In this document: piece by piece, positions 8,674 through 18,068 of the stretch
Position numbering within the stretch: the first letter of the stretch is position 1
Layout: every line of letters starts with the position of its first letter
Assembly: GCF_002896855.1 (NCBI RefSeq)
Contig: NZ_CP021850.1
Span: 1,575,665-1,639,664 of the forward strand
Source of the DNA: Clostridium thermosuccinogenes
Lineage (GTDB): Bacteria > Bacillota > Clostridia > Acetivibrionales > DSM-5807
Length of the DNA stretch: 64,000 bases
Direction: 5' to 3'
Program-made: the position numbers and the translations under genes
Notes under the pieces: model-generated
Told to the model about the DNA's origin: nothing
What the model saw: only the letters and a program-made list of their open reading frames with translations
The model's database searches: none

Positions 8674-10401
8674 GTGCTTGTACAGCTGGAAATTAGGAAT
8701 ATTGCCCTTATAGACCATGTGAGTATTGAACTGGCGGGCGGTTTAAATGTTTTAAGTGGTGAAACCGGCGCAGGCAAATCGATAATAATCGATTCCATAA
8801 ATGCCATTCTCGGCGGAAGGGTTTCAAAGGACATCATAAGGACAGGCAAGGAAAAAGCTATGGTGGAAGCTGTTTTTCAGGTGGATGCCGAAAGGGTGAG
8901 GGACCTCCTGGAAGGCTACGGCATAGAGCCGGAAGAGGACAATACCCTCGTGGTCTCAAGAGAGTTCAACATCCACGGAAAAAGCATATGCCGGATAAAC
9001 GGCAAAATGGCTACCGTTTCTATGCTCAGAGAGCTGGGGGAAAGGATTATTGATGTTCACGGACAGTACGACAACCAATCTCTTTTGAGAACGGAAAACC
9101 ACATAAAGCTTCTGGATTCTTTCGGAGGAGAGCATATAGAGAAATTAAAGCTGGAATACGCACAAGCGCTTCAGAAGTATAAGTCCATATGCAACAGAAT
9201 AAAGGAGCTCAGTGGAAATTCAGGGGAAAGGGAGCGAAGAATCGACCTTCTTAAATATCAGATAGATGAGATACGAAAAGCCGGCCTCAAGATTGGTGAG
9301 GAGGAAGAATTGAACAAGCAGAGGCTTTTGCTGTCCAACTCCGAGAAGGTGCTGGGAGCATTGTCGAAAGCTTATGAGCTGCTTTACACGGGAGTTGACG
9401 GAAGCATGTCAGCATCGGACGGGATAAATGAGGCTATTCAATGCATAAGCACTGTAGCCAATCTGGATGTTAAGTACGAGTCCATTTCCAAAAAGCTTGA
9501 GGATTTGTATTACCAACTGGAAGACGCTGCGGAGGAGATACGCAGCGAAAGGGATAAGGTGGAATATAATCCTGAACTCCTGGAGAGCATTGATGAGAGA
9601 ATTGACCTGATTTTCAGGCTGAAGAAAAAATATGGACAAAGCATAAGGGATATATTGGAGTATTGTGAGAAAATAGAACAGGAACTGGAGGAGATCATCA
9701 GCAGTGAAGAAATAATCAAGAAGCTTCAAAGCCAGATGAAAGAAGCAGATAATGAACTGTATGCTTTGTCATGCAAATTGAATGAAGAACGGCATAAAGC
9801 AGCACAGATTTTGGAAGACAGGATTGGCAATGAGCTGGATGATCTGGAGATGAAAAAGGCTAAATTTAAAGTGGACATACTGTTTGACCAGGAGCCGGAT
9901 TCATCCAGACATAGGCCATATAACAGCAGCGGTCTTAATCATGTGGAATTTTTGATCTCACCCAATGCCGGTGAACCATTAAAGCCGCTATCCAAAATAG
10001 CTTCCGGTGGTGAGATGTCCAGAGTCATGCTGGCTATAAAGAATATACTGGCTAATGTCGACAGCATGCCTACATTGATTTTTGATGAGATCGATACGGG
10101 GATAAGCGGACGCGCTGCGCAGAAGGTAGGCGAAAAGCTTTCCTATATATCCAAAAAACATCAGGTTATATGTGTAACTCACCTGGCTCAAATAGCATGC
10201 ATGGCTGATTCCCATTACCTTATAGAGAAGGTGTCCGATGATGTGAGCACCGAAACCCGGGTGGTCAAGCTGGAAGGAAAGGCAGTGGATAATGAAATAG
10301 CCCGCATTCTGGGAGGTGCGAGCATATCGGATACGACATTGAAATATGCAAAAGAGCTGCTTCAAAATGCTCGAAAATTTAAAAAATCCGCTTGTATTTA
10401 A
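8674..10401 (+). CDS. recN: DNA repair protein RecN
   Basis: An SMC-like ATPase for recombinational double-strand break repair. I chose GTG 8674 (sequence MLVQLEIRNIALIDHV, the usual RecN beginning) with GAGGT at 8661-8665; GTG 8659 is an in-frame alternative. Walker A is GETGAGKS at about residues 29-36, the ABC signature ASGGEMSR and Walker B PTLIFDEIDTGISG lie in the C-terminal half, and a long coiled coil fills the middle. A strong terminator follows two bases after the stop, closing the xseA-recN run. Confidence 0.95.
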   Translation: MLVQLEIRNIALIDHVSIELAGGLNVLSGETGAGKSIIIDSINAILGGRVSKDIIRTGKEKAMVEAVFQVDAERVRDLLEGYGIEPEEDNTLVVSREFNIHGKSICRINGKMATVSMLRELGERIIDVHGQYDNQSLLRTENHIKLLDSFGGEHIEKLKLEYAQALQKYKSICNRIKELSGNSGERERRIDLLKYQIDEIRKAGLKIGEEEELNKQRLLLSNSEKVLGALSKAYELLYTGVDGSMSASDGINEAIQCISTVANLDVKYESISKKLEDLYYQLEDAAEEIRSERDKVEYNPELLESIDERIDLIFRLKKKYGQSIRDILEYCEKIEQELEEIISSEEIIKKLQSQMKEADNELYALSCKLNEERHKAAQILEDRIGNELDDLEMKKAKFKVDILFDQEPDSSRHRPYNSSGLNHVEFLISPNAGEPLKPLSKIASGGEMSRVMLAIKNILANVDSMPTLIFDEIDTGISGRAAQKVGEKLSYISKKHQVICVTHLAQIACMADSHYLIEKVSDDVSTETRVVKLEGKAVDNEIARILGGASISDTTLKYAKELLQNARKFKKSACI

Positions 10402-10402
10402 C

Positions 10403-10446
10403 AAAAGCAGAAAAATCGGCCTGAAGGCCGATTTTTCTGCTTTTTT
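10403..10446 (+). terminator. Intrinsic terminator after recN
   Basis: A perfect 19-bp stem (10403-10421 with 10426-10444) around a TGAA loop; the right arm ends in a T run that continues to 10446. The A-rich left arm would let it work on the other strand too. Confidence 0.93.
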
Positions 10447-10544
10447 CATTTATTTTGCCTGGGATGCTTTAATTTACTTGAATAATTAGCTCCTCGAAAG
10501 GTTACCTTATGATTAGAAATTTGCTGAAAAAATCAGATAAACGG

Positions 10545-10589
10545 ATGTCACGCCCTTATACGCCAAAAAGCAGGAAAAAAGCGTGACAT
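10545..10589. repeat. 9-bp perfect inverted repeat upstream of spoIVB
   Basis: ATGTCACGC at 10545-10553 is matched by GCGTGACAT at 10581-10589, with 27 bases between. It lies 46-90 bases before the spoIVB start, in the expected promoter region. It could be an operator or an RNA hairpin; no T run directly follows. No clear forespore sigma factor site was recognised. Confidence 0.5.
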
Positions 10590-10634
10590 TTATTATCTTA
10601 TCGCAGCAGACCGACATCGAGGAGTGAGTTTATC

Positions 10635-11963
10635 ATGAAGTTATTTGCCAATGGTTTATCATATAAAAAGAAGCTTTTTATATTCTTAGCCGTCTGTTTC
10701 GGGGTTATGCTTTTAAGCTACATACAAGCTGTATTGAGTGTTCCCGGACAGATTACCATCATCGAAGGGGAAGAACACATTCTAAATTTCAAAAGCCCTT
10801 TTCTGGTCAGCATAAAAGCCGATAAAGAGGACGTATTAAAGGTTAATGGAGAGTTTGTGAAAAGCAGAGGAAGCTTTTACAAAATGTTCAGCCCCATGTC
10901 CTTCTGGTCTCAGAAGGGTGGCAGTGTAAGCTTGAGAGTAAGTGTGTTCGGCCTTATTCCGTTGAGGACGATGAAGGTTGATGTTGTTCCCGACAAGATG
11001 CTGGTGGCATGCGGAAATACCATTGGCGTCAAACTTAGGATAGATGGAATCCTTGTGATCGGAATGTCAGATGTGGAGACTAAGGACGGCAGAAGGCTCA
11101 TTCCAGCCAGGGATGGCGGCATAAGGGAAGGAGACCTAATAATTGAAGCCAATGATAAAAGCTTGAAATCCATTAAAGAATTAGTTGAGGAAATTGATAA
11201 AACAGGAGGAAAGCTGCTTAAGTTAAAATATAAAAGAGGGGAAAGCTACTATACAGCTTTGGTCACTCCGGTAAAAGCTGCCGATGATGATAAATACCAT
11301 ATTGGATTATGGGTAAGGGACAGCACTGCCGGGATTGGAACTTTAACATATTACGACCCGGACACTATGGGGTTTGGTGCCCTGGGGCACGGGATAACCG
11401 ACATTGATACCGGTACCCTTATGCCTGTGAAAACAGGAGAAATACTGGAGTCTCGGATACTGTCCATAAAAAGGAGCAAAACCGGAGTACCCGGAGAGCT
11501 AAAGGGTGTGATAGAGGAAAGCGGACAGCTGGGGCAAATTAACTCCAACAGCAAGTTCGGGATATACGGAAAAGTAAATGAAGATGCGCTGGACAAGATA
11601 TCCCGAAGGATGTACCCTATAGCTTTAAAGTCATCCATAAAGGAAGGACCGGCTGTCATACTCTCCAATATTGACGGAAAAAGCGTTGAGGAATATGAAA
11701 TTGAAATATTGAAGGTTTCCAGGCAAAATTATGACGGTTCCAAGGGAATGGTTATAAAAATAACGGACAAAAGGCTTCTGGATGCGACAGGGGGCATAGT
11801 GCAGGGTATGTCCGGAAGCCCTATAATCCAAGACGGAAGGATTATAGGAGCTGTAACCCATGTACTGGTCAATGACCCGGCGCGGGGGTACGGAATATTC
11901 ATAGAAAATATGCTCAAATGCATGACTGAAGTGAATCAGGGGAGTCATGCGAAAGCCAGCTGA
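10635..11963 (+). CDS. spoIVB: SpoIVB serine peptidase (S55)
   Basis: A 442-residue protein with one N-terminal membrane helix (about residues 14-33), a PDZ domain (about 120-195, with GIREGDLIIEANDKSLKS) and a C-terminal S55 peptidase domain. The likely catalytic pair is His in ALGHGITDIDTG and Ser in VQGMSGSPIIQDGR. SpoIVB is secreted from the forespore and triggers SpoIVFB-dependent processing of pro-sigma-K in the mother cell. Its placement before spo0A is conserved in endospore formers. The start ATG follows GAGGAG, about ten bases upstream. Confidence 0.95.
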   Translation: MKLFANGLSYKKKLFIFLAVCFGVMLLSYIQAVLSVPGQITIIEGEEHILNFKSPFLVSIKADKEDVLKVNGEFVKSRGSFYKMFSPMSFWSQKGGSVSLRVSVFGLIPLRTMKVDVVPDKMLVACGNTIGVKLRIDGILVIGMSDVETKDGRRLIPARDGGIREGDLIIEANDKSLKSIKELVEEIDKTGGKLLKLKYKRGESYYTALVTPVKAADDDKYHIGLWVRDSTAGIGTLTYYDPDTMGFGALGHGITDIDTGTLMPVKTGEILESRILSIKRSKTGVPGELKGVIEESGQLGQINSNSKFGIYGKVNEDALDKISRRMYPIALKSSIKEGPAVILSNIDGKSVEEYEIEILKVSRQNYDGSKGMVIKITDKRLLDATGGIVQGMSGSPIIQDGRIIGAVTHVLVNDPARGYGIFIENMLKCMTEVNQGSHAKAS

Positions 11964-12114
11964 CAATAACGGATTATATGCGTGCATTATTTCCAAGGGA
12001 CGGAATTTATAAACCAGCAAATAATATTGCTATTTCTACAATAATATAATTCCGGCAGGAATGAGTAAAAAAAGCATAAAAAACTTTATAAACCTGACGA
12101 AAAATCATAACAAT

Positions 12115-12145
12115 AGGTCTGGAGCATATATCCAGACCTTGTTTT
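12115..12145 (+). terminator. Terminator between spoIVB and spo0A
   Basis: AGGTCTGGA (12115-12123) pairs with TCCAGACCT (12131-12139) around GCATATA, followed by TGTTTT. It ends the spoIVB message 150 bases after its stop and separates it from the spo0A promoter. Confidence 0.88.
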
Positions 12146-12218
12146 AATTGGCTAAAGGGTGGTAATATAACAGAGTTATATATATAGCTAATTAATACTA
12201 AAAATTAACAATTGACAC

Positions 12219-12247
12219 TTGAAATTTTGTCGAAATGAAAATATAAT
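12219..12247 (+). promoter_or_regulatory. spo0A promoter with an internal 0A box
   Basis: TTGAAA (12219-12224), a 17-base spacer and TATAAT (12242-12247) form a near-ideal sigma-A promoter. A 0A box, TGTCGAA at 12228-12234, lies inside the spacer where bound Spo0A~P would touch polymerase. A second TTGACA at 12212-12217 is 24 bases from the -10 and badly spaced. The leader to the TTG start is about 70 bases. Confidence 0.75.
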
Positions 12248-12322
12248 ATTACATATAGTTTCCTTAAAAATAAATTACTGGAAGCGTCATGAAAAATCAA
12301 CAAATGTTGAGGGGGAGTTAAC

Positions 12323-13129
12323 TTGTTAGCGAAAAAAATTCAGGTGGCAATTGCAGATGATAACAGGGAATTCGGTGATATTTTGTGTGAGTATTTGAAC
12401 AGCCAGGAAGATATTGAAGTAGTAGGTATTGCCCGGGATGGGCTGGAAGCCTATGAGCTGATAACAAGCACAAAGCCGGATATAGCGATATTAGATATTA
12501 TCATGCCTCATCTGGACGGATTGGGTGTACTGGAAAAGCTAAATGCAACTCAAATGGAAAAAAGACCATTATACATAATACTCTCAGCAGTTGGACAGGA
12601 TAAAATCACACAAAGAGCGTTGGCTTTAGGTGCCGAATACTATGTTGTAAAACCTTTCGATATGGATGTACTGGTGTCAAGAATAAGGCAGCTGAAAGGA
12701 AGCAACCAGACGTCTGTAATCAGGCCTGAATCGATCAAGGAAGCAAAACAACCTCCTAGCCCTGAAAATTTCCAGCATAGTCTTGAGGTTGAAGTGACAA
12801 ATATCATGCATGAAATAGGAATACCCGCCCATATCAAAGGCTATCAGTATCTCAGAGATGCCATAATGATGGTGGTAAAGGATCTTGATATCATAAATTC
12901 CATAACAAAGCAGTTATACCCTTCAATCGCCAGAATATACAATACTACACCCAGCAGAGTTGAAAGAGCCATAAGACATGCTATTGAGGTGGCATGGAGC
13001 AGAGGCAAAGTTGATGCTATAGATTCGCTTTTTGGATACACAGTGAGCATCGGCAAAGGTAAACCTACCAATTCCGAGTTTATAGCAATGGTGGCAGATA
13101 AGCTTAGGCTTGAGCTTAAAGTTGGATGA
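12323..13129 (+). CDS. spo0A: Sporulation master regulator Spo0A
   Basis: A 268-residue response regulator. The receiver domain (residues 6-120) has the acidic pocket IADDNREF, the phospho-acceptor Asp in [12 protein letters not shown], and the conserved Lys in [10 protein letters not shown]. The C-terminal Spo0A domain has the recognition helix region [17 protein letters not shown]. It starts at TTG 12323, preceded by GGGGGAG at a proper distance. In Clostridia it is phosphorylated by orphan kinases and drives entry into sporulation. Transcription probably comes from the promoter just upstream, with autoregulation through the 0A box. Confidence 0.98.
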   Translation: MLAKKIQVAIADDNREFGDILCEYLNSQEDIEVVGIARDGLEAYELITSTKPDIAILDIIMPHLDGLGVLEKLNATQMEKRPLYIILSAVGQDKITQRALALGAEYYVVKPFDMDVLVSRIRQLKGSNQTSVIRPESIKEAKQPPSPENFQHSLEVEVTNIMHEIGIPAHIKGYQYLRDAIMMVVKDLDIINSITKQLYPSIARIYNTTPSRVERAIRHAIEVAWSRGKVDAIDSLFGYTVSIGKGKPTNSEFIAMVADKLRLELKVG

Positions 13130-13152
13130 TAAATTTCCTTTCGCATAAAGAA

Positions 13153-13181
13153 CCGGTGGAGGTTTTGTATTCCTCCACCGG
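13153..13181 (+). terminator. Hairpin after spo0A
   Basis: A perfect 10-bp GC-rich stem: CCGGTGGAGG (13153-13162) with CCTCCACCGG (13172-13181). It lacks a good T run (CCGATTTG follows), so it is either a weak terminator or an mRNA-stabilising 3' hairpin. Confidence 0.65.
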
Positions 13182-13377
13182 CCGATTTGCAGGTTGTAGT
13201 CGGAGTGCCTTTCAGGAGAATTTTATATATAATATCGCTTTGCATCCCTCTGAGTGAAAGGGATTTTTTTGCCTCAAAGTGTTTAAAACAAATGATACAT
13301 AGGCAAATTTTAGAAATCAATATACTTCATTATTTTCCCAATACATTTCTATAACCATAGTGTACTATATAAGCATT

Positions 13378-13408
13378 AAAACTCACATTCCCGATGAATG
13401 TGAGTTTT
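13378..13408 (-). terminator. Terminator after the MerR-type gene
   Basis: A 13-bp perfect stem (13378-13390 with 13396-13408) around a five-base loop. Read on the minus strand it lies five bases after the regulator's stop and ends in TTTTAATG. Confidence 0.75.
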
Positions 13409-13412
13409 TAAA

Positions 13413-13973
13413 TCATTTGAAAAAGCGACGGAGAAAGCTCTTTTTCTTCCTATCCCTCCATTCCGCCAGAGAGCGGTCAACCTCCGAAAAATGCTTATCC
13501 AGCTTGGTTTCCAGCCTTCTCATGCTGTTTTCGACACATGCTCCCAGCTCCAGTTTTGTTTTGTTTAATTCCCGGGACAGGTGGTCTCTTGCAGAGCTGA
13601 CTTCTGCAGCAACATTGGCGGAAATCTCATTTTTGAATTCATCAAAGAATTGTTTGAAATTCGTCGAATTGGTGCTCACCTCCGCAGGGACTACGGTTGT
13701 AACATAATTCTCAGATGCCAATGGCGGGGGAGTGGGCAGCATGTTCTCGGAATGCAGAATTTTTTTGATTGCCTTTATTTCCAGTCCTTCATTTCGCATA
13801 TTTTTTATCTGATACATTAGATTAGCCAGTTCAGATGTATAATAACGCCTGCCGCGCTCATCCTTGGGTACGCATATGCCAAACTCTTTTTCGTAATATC
13901 TTAATGTGTGGTCAGTAACTGAAAGCTGTTCACTAAGTTCAGTGATGGTATACCTGTCTTTTATAATATCCAA
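13413..13973 (-). CDS. MerR-family regulator with C-terminal coiled coil
   Basis: The N-terminal MerR helix-turn-helix is clear: YTITELSEQLSVTDHTLRYY with the family's RYYEKEFGI, then RRYYTSELANLMYQIKNMR. A proline-rich linker (LPTPPPLAS) leads to a long charged helical region and a very basic end, KKKSFLRRFFK. I start it at TTG 13973, eight bases after GGAGG; a TTG at 13988 lies before that site. The effector-binding cysteines of metal-sensing MerR proteins are absent. The overall plan recalls chromosome-anchoring RacA-like or phage-type MerR proteins, but I cannot name it. Confidence 0.82.
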   Translation of the reverse strand: MDIIKDRYTITELSEQLSVTDHTLRYYEKEFGICVPKDERGRRYYTSELANLMYQIKNMRNEGLEIKAIKKILHSENMLPTPPPLASENYVTTVVPAEVSTNSTNFKQFFDEFKNEISANVAAEVSSARDHLSRELNKTKLELGACVENSMRRLETKLDKHFSEVDRSLAEWRDRKKKSFLRRFFK

Positions 13974-14093
13974 GCTGTTTCCCTCCAATTACCATTTTTA
14001 TCGTTTGTAAAAACTGATAGGTTAGTCAAGCATCCATATCATGTACATTTATATATAATACCATTAATGTAAATTACTGTAAACAAATATGGG

Positions 14094-15005
14094 CTATTTT
14101 CTCAATATTTCCAAGAGCTTTGACATATCCTCCGGCAATGGGGCAGTAAGATGCATTTCGGTTTTATCGACAGGATGCACAAACCTGACTGTATGGGAAT
14201 GGAGGGCCTGCCTTTCTATCAAGGGTTGATTTTCATAAGCATTGCTGCCGGTTCCGGGGTATAAGGAGTCTCCGATCAAAGGATGCCCTATAGCCTGACA
14301 GTGGACTCTGATCTGGTGTGTCCTGCCGGTTTCTAGCCGGAATTCCAGACAGGTGGCGTTGCTTAGGCGCTCAATTACTTTATAATGTGTAACCGAAGGC
14401 GCTCCGTCCGGCGACACATGCCTTTGCATTATGCTTCCCGGCATCCGTGCTATAGGGAGATTTATGGTTCCGGTTTCCTCCTTTACCGACCCATGCACTA
14501 TGCCTATATATTTTTTTATAAAACTACCGGAAGCCATTTGCCTCACGAGGGATTCCTGGATAAACTCATTTTTTGCAAATATTATAAGCCCGGAGGTATC
14601 CCTGTCCAGCCTGCTTACCGGGCGTACTTTTTTTGACATGCCTTTTTGCTTCATATAATAAACAATGCCATTGGCTATTGTCCCGGATTGGTGGTAACTG
14701 GTGGGATGAACTACCGTGTTGGGACGCTTGTTTATAACAATCATGCCGTCATCTTCAAAAACTATATCCAGATCCATTTTTTCCGGTGCTATATCATTTT
14801 CTTCCTCTGTAAAATCGACGCTAGCCTCTACAATATCTCCCGGATTGACCGTCGCATTTACAAAAACCGGAGTGGAATTACAGAATATGTTTCCGCTGTA
14901 TTTCAACCTCTTTATGAGCCTTTCCGAAAGCTCCAGCTTATTTTTCAGAATGTATTTAACTGTCTTTCCTGAAGACTGGCTGTCCACAATGTATTTTAGC
15001 TTCAA
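14094..15005 (-). CDS. RluA/RluD-family pseudouridine synthase
   Basis: About 303 residues: an S4 domain (GKTVKYILKNKLELSERLIKRL) followed by the RluA catalytic domain. The catalytic block is VSRLDRDTSGLIIFAKN, with the essential Asp in RLDRDTSG; other family blocks are DGMIVINKRPNTVVHP and LETGRTHQIRVHCQAIGHPLIGDSLY. It isomerises uridines in rRNA or tRNA. The start is uncertain: TTG 15005 follows GGGTGA at five bases, GTG 15014 and ATG 15080 are in frame but lack a site. The 385 bases up to the next gene hold only a promoter candidate for that gene. Confidence 0.92.
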   Translation of the reverse strand: MKLKYIVDSQSSGKTVKYILKNKLELSERLIKRLKYSGNIFCNSTPVFVNATVNPGDIVEASVDFTEEENDIAPEKMDLDIVFEDDGMIVINKRPNTVVHPTSYHQSGTIANGIVYYMKQKGMSKKVRPVSRLDRDTSGLIIFAKNEFIQESLVRQMASGSFIKKYIGIVHGSVKEETGTINLPIARMPGSIMQRHVSPDGAPSVTHYKVIERLSNATCLEFRLETGRTHQIRVHCQAIGHPLIGDSLYPGTGSNAYENQPLIERQALHSHTVRFVHPVDKTEMHLTAPLPEDMSKLLEILRK

Positions 15006-15304
15006 TTGTCTCACCCGGTTAATTATATATATATTGATAGCTTGATAATGACAGGGATTTGCAGGACAAATACTGTCCATGTGCCCAAGCGGCTATAATT
15101 ATTCCGGTGCTGCCAGGCTTTTATCCCTGTTTTGATATCAATATGGTACAATATGCCCTTCCATAATTCAAGGAGGGAATTTCCTGGCCAGCTTTATGAT
15201 GCTTTAAAACCGGTGTCTTCCTGAGAAACAATGCATTCTAATTTAACTCATAAGCTTTATCTCAAATTAACTGGAACAGCAAATTAATTTATCCCTCCTG
15301 TATA

Positions 15305-15333
15305 TTGAAATGGCTTGGCCACTTGTATAAAAT
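15305..15333 (+). promoter_or_regulatory. Sigma-A-type promoter for the methionine gamma-lyase-like gene
   Basis: TTGAAA (15305-15310), 17 bases, TAAAAT (15328-15333). It lies about 60 bases before the next start codon in an otherwise empty intergenic stretch. Confidence 0.5.
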
Positions 15334-15390
15334 AGGTTATACAGGATAAAACATAATACTTGATTCAAAAGAGAAAGACGAGGATAAAAA

Positions 15391-16683
15391 ATGAACAGCA
15401 ACTCACGAAATTATTTTATTAATGAATTTGGAATAAGCAGCAGCATAATAAATATTTCCAATGAGGTAGAAAAAGAAATTGCGGAAGTTATAAAAGAAAT
15501 CGACTATGTCAGTGAATACAACCAGATAAAGGTCATCCGGGCTATGCAGAAAAACAGGCTCAGCGACTCCCACTTTGCAGGGACTACAGGCTATGGATAC
15601 AACGACAGGGGAAGGGAAGTGCTGGATGCTGTTTATGCAGACATTTTCAAAGCCGAGGATGCATTGGTGAGGCATCAGATTGTGTCCGGAACCCAGGCGC
15701 TGGCCGTGAGCATGTTTGGAATTTTGCGCCCCGGTGATGAATTGCTGTCGGTTACAGGCAAGCCTTATGATACACTGGAAGAAGTCATAGGAATCCGTGG
15801 GGAAGGAGGAGGCTCTCTAAAGGAGTTCGGAATTTCCTACAATCAGGTGGATTTGCTGCCGGACGGAAAGCTGGATTTCGACGGCATACGCCGGGCTATC
15901 GGCGACAAAACAAAGCTGGTGCTGATACAGCGTTCAAGGGGTTATGCCTGGAGGCCGGCCATAATGATCGATGATATTGCCAGGGCAGTGTCGCTGATTA
16001 AGAGCATAAAAAAGGACGCAGTGGTGCTGGTGGACAACTGCTATGGCGAGTTTGTGGAAGACAGGGAGCCGACGGAGGCCGGAGCAGATATGGTAGCCGG
16101 ATCATTGATCAAAAACATTGGGGGAGGCCTTGCTCCAACCGGCGGATATATTGTGGGGAAAGCCGAGTGTGTTGAAAAAGCGGCATACCGTTTAACTACC
16201 CCGGGCTTGGGTAAGGAGGTAGGCTCCACCCTGGGAAATAACCGGCTGATGTTCCAGGGGTTGTTTATGGCTCCCCATGTCGTGGCAGAAAGCCTCAAAG
16301 GTGCTGTTTATTGCGCTGCCATCATGAACAGGCTTGGTTTTGAAACATCACCCATGCCTACAGAAAAGCGCGGGGATATAATCCAGGCTATAAAATTCAA
16401 TAATCCCGACAGCCTTATAGCTTTCTGTCAGGGAATACAAAAAGGTTCTCCCGTGGATTCCTTTGCCACTCCTGAGCCTTGGGACATGCCAGGCTATGAC
16501 TGCCCTGTAATAATGGCTGCCGGTGCATTTATACAGGGCGCATCGATAGAGTTAAGCGCCGATGCTCCGATTAAACCTCCATATATTGCCTATATGCAGG
16601 GAGGACTGGTTTATGAAAGCGTCAAGCTGGGAGTGATGAGTTCGATACAATTGATGAAAGATAGGGGTATAGTAAAAATATAA
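15391..16683 (+). CDS. Methionine gamma-lyase-family PLP enzyme (YnbB/aluminium-resistance type)
   Basis: A 430-residue fold-type I PLP enzyme close to Bacillus YnbB. Seen are HFAGTTGYGYNDRGREVLD, HQIVSGTQALAVSMFG, the Asp block VVLVDNCYGEFVE, and the Schiff-base Lys in AGSLIKNIGGGLAPTGGY. Members are annotated as aluminium resistance proteins or methionine gamma-lyases; the physiological substrate is not established. It is preceded by its own promoter candidate and followed by 122 bases before the division cluster. Confidence 0.9.
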   Translation: MNSNSRNYFINEFGISSSIINISNEVEKEIAEVIKEIDYVSEYNQIKVIRAMQKNRLSDSHFAGTTGYGYNDRGREVLDAVYADIFKAEDALVRHQIVSGTQALAVSMFGILRPGDELLSVTGKPYDTLEEVIGIRGEGGGSLKEFGISYNQVDLLPDGKLDFDGIRRAIGDKTKLVLIQRSRGYAWRPAIMIDDIARAVSLIKSIKKDAVVLVDNCYGEFVEDREPTEAGADMVAGSLIKNIGGGLAPTGGYIVGKAECVEKAAYRLTTPGLGKEVGSTLGNNRLMFQGLFMAPHVVAESLKGAVYCAAIMNRLGFETSPMPTEKRGDIIQAIKFNNPDSLIAFCQGIQKGSPVDSFATPEPWDMPGYDCPVIMAAGAFIQGASIELSADAPIKPPYIAYMQGGLVYESVKLGVMSSIQLMKDRGIVKI

Positions 16684-16805
16684 TGGCATAGGACTTAACC
16701 GGCTGATTTAACCAAGCATTCACTATGCCGATCAGATTCTGACACAAACAGTGATACCTGTGCTGACAAACGGCGGTTATACCAAAATTGGATCTGGGGG
16801 TTGCA

Positions 16806-18068
16806 ATGGGTACTAATGAAAAAGAAAAGGATAAAAAACCGCGGACGAAATATCGAAATATATTGGTGATAGTATTCCTGCTGGTATATATACCATCTTT
16901 TATCCACTGGGTATTTGGAAGAACAACGCCCACGGGGATAATACAGATGGGAAACCTTGAGGATTCCATAAACACCGATGGATGGTTTATTAGAAATGAA
17001 GTTGTGCTAAAGGCGCCCTTTGATGGCATTTGCATACCGTCCTTCAAGGAAGGGGAGAAGGTTCCTGCCAAATTCAGCATAGCCACCGTTATAAATGGTT
17101 CATCGGAAAATCTGATGAGCGAATTAAAAGAGAAGGATTTGAAAATATTAAAAGCTCAGGAGGAGAATGATGCGAATCTTGCCATATTCTCCGGTGATGT
17201 GGAAAAGCTGGATAAGGAGATAAAGCAGAACCTGCTTCGGATAATCGAAGACAGCAACAGAAACAGCATGTCGGCTTCTTATGCATTAGAAGACGAAATT
17301 GACATGCTGATCCAAAAAAGGAATATGATTAAATCCGGGGCAGGCAATGCGGAGGCTTATATAAATTCATTGCAGCAGGAAAAGCAGGAACTGCAGGAAA
17401 AACTGAAGCAGAATACCCGGGAAATAATTTCAGACTACTCCGGAATCGTTTCATATGCCGTTGATGGTTGTGAAAGTCTTCTGAAACCGGAAGGCATAAG
17501 GGAATATACTCCGGAGTTCCTGGAAGGGTTAAAGCCGATCCCTGCAGATGTCGCTTCAAGCATTAAACCGGTTGAGGCTGAGAAGCCTTTTGCCAAGGTG
17601 TTGACCGATCTGGATGTTTATATAATGTTTATCCTTGACAAAAATCATGCTTCGTTGTTTAAAACCGGTGAGTCCGTACAGATAAGATTGAATGAGATAG
17701 GAAAGATCATTGACGGAACAGTGGAATATATATCTCCTGAAACCGGTGGGAGATCCACATTGGCGGTAAAAACTTATCAGGCTGTAAGCGAGACGGCATC
17801 AATCCGCAAAACCAATGTCGATTTGATAAGAAAAAACTATGAAGGCTTAAAAGTACCCTTAAGCAGCTTAAGAAACATAAACATGGTTAACAAAAAAGCT
17901 GAAATAGTTCTGGTGAAAGCCAACTTCGCATATGTGAGGGAAGTCAGGATAAAGGCTGTGGATGAGGAGTTTGCAATATTGGATGAAGCGGAATCCGATG
18001 TGTCTCTGTATGATACTTATGTGCTAAGACCATTAAATATCGAGGAGGGGCAGTATATAAACCAATGA
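16806..18068 (+). CDS. HlyD-like membrane-anchored protein heading the division cluster
   Basis: A 420-residue protein with one N-terminal membrane helix (about residues 19-37), a barrel-sandwich-like segment (LKAPFDGICIPSFKEGEKV), a coiled coil, the second half of the lipoyl-like domain (ISDYSGIVSYAVDG) and a beta-rich C-terminal part. This layout matches membrane-fusion/HlyD-type adaptors. ATG 16806 is preceded by GGGGGG. It overlaps ylmE by four bases (ATGA), a position held by such a protein next to ylmE-sepF in other Clostridia. Its partner exporter, if any, is not nearby, so a role in envelope or division is inferred from context only. Confidence 0.82.
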   Translation: MGTNEKEKDKKPRTKYRNILVIVFLLVYIPSFIHWVFGRTTPTGIIQMGNLEDSINTDGWFIRNEVVLKAPFDGICIPSFKEGEKVPAKFSIATVINGSSENLMSELKEKDLKILKAQEENDANLAIFSGDVEKLDKEIKQNLLRIIEDSNRNSMSASYALEDEIDMLIQKRNMIKSGAGNAEAYINSLQQEKQELQEKLKQNTREIISDYSGIVSYAVDGCESLLKPEGIREYTPEFLEGLKPIPADVASSIKPVEAEKPFAKVLTDLDVYIMFILDKNHASLFKTGESVQIRLNEIGKIIDGTVEYISPETGGRSTLAVKTYQAVSETASIRKTNVDLIRKNYEGLKVPLSSLRNINMVNKKAEIVLVKANFAYVREVRIKAVDEEFAILDEAESDVSLYDTYVLRPLNIEEGQYINQ

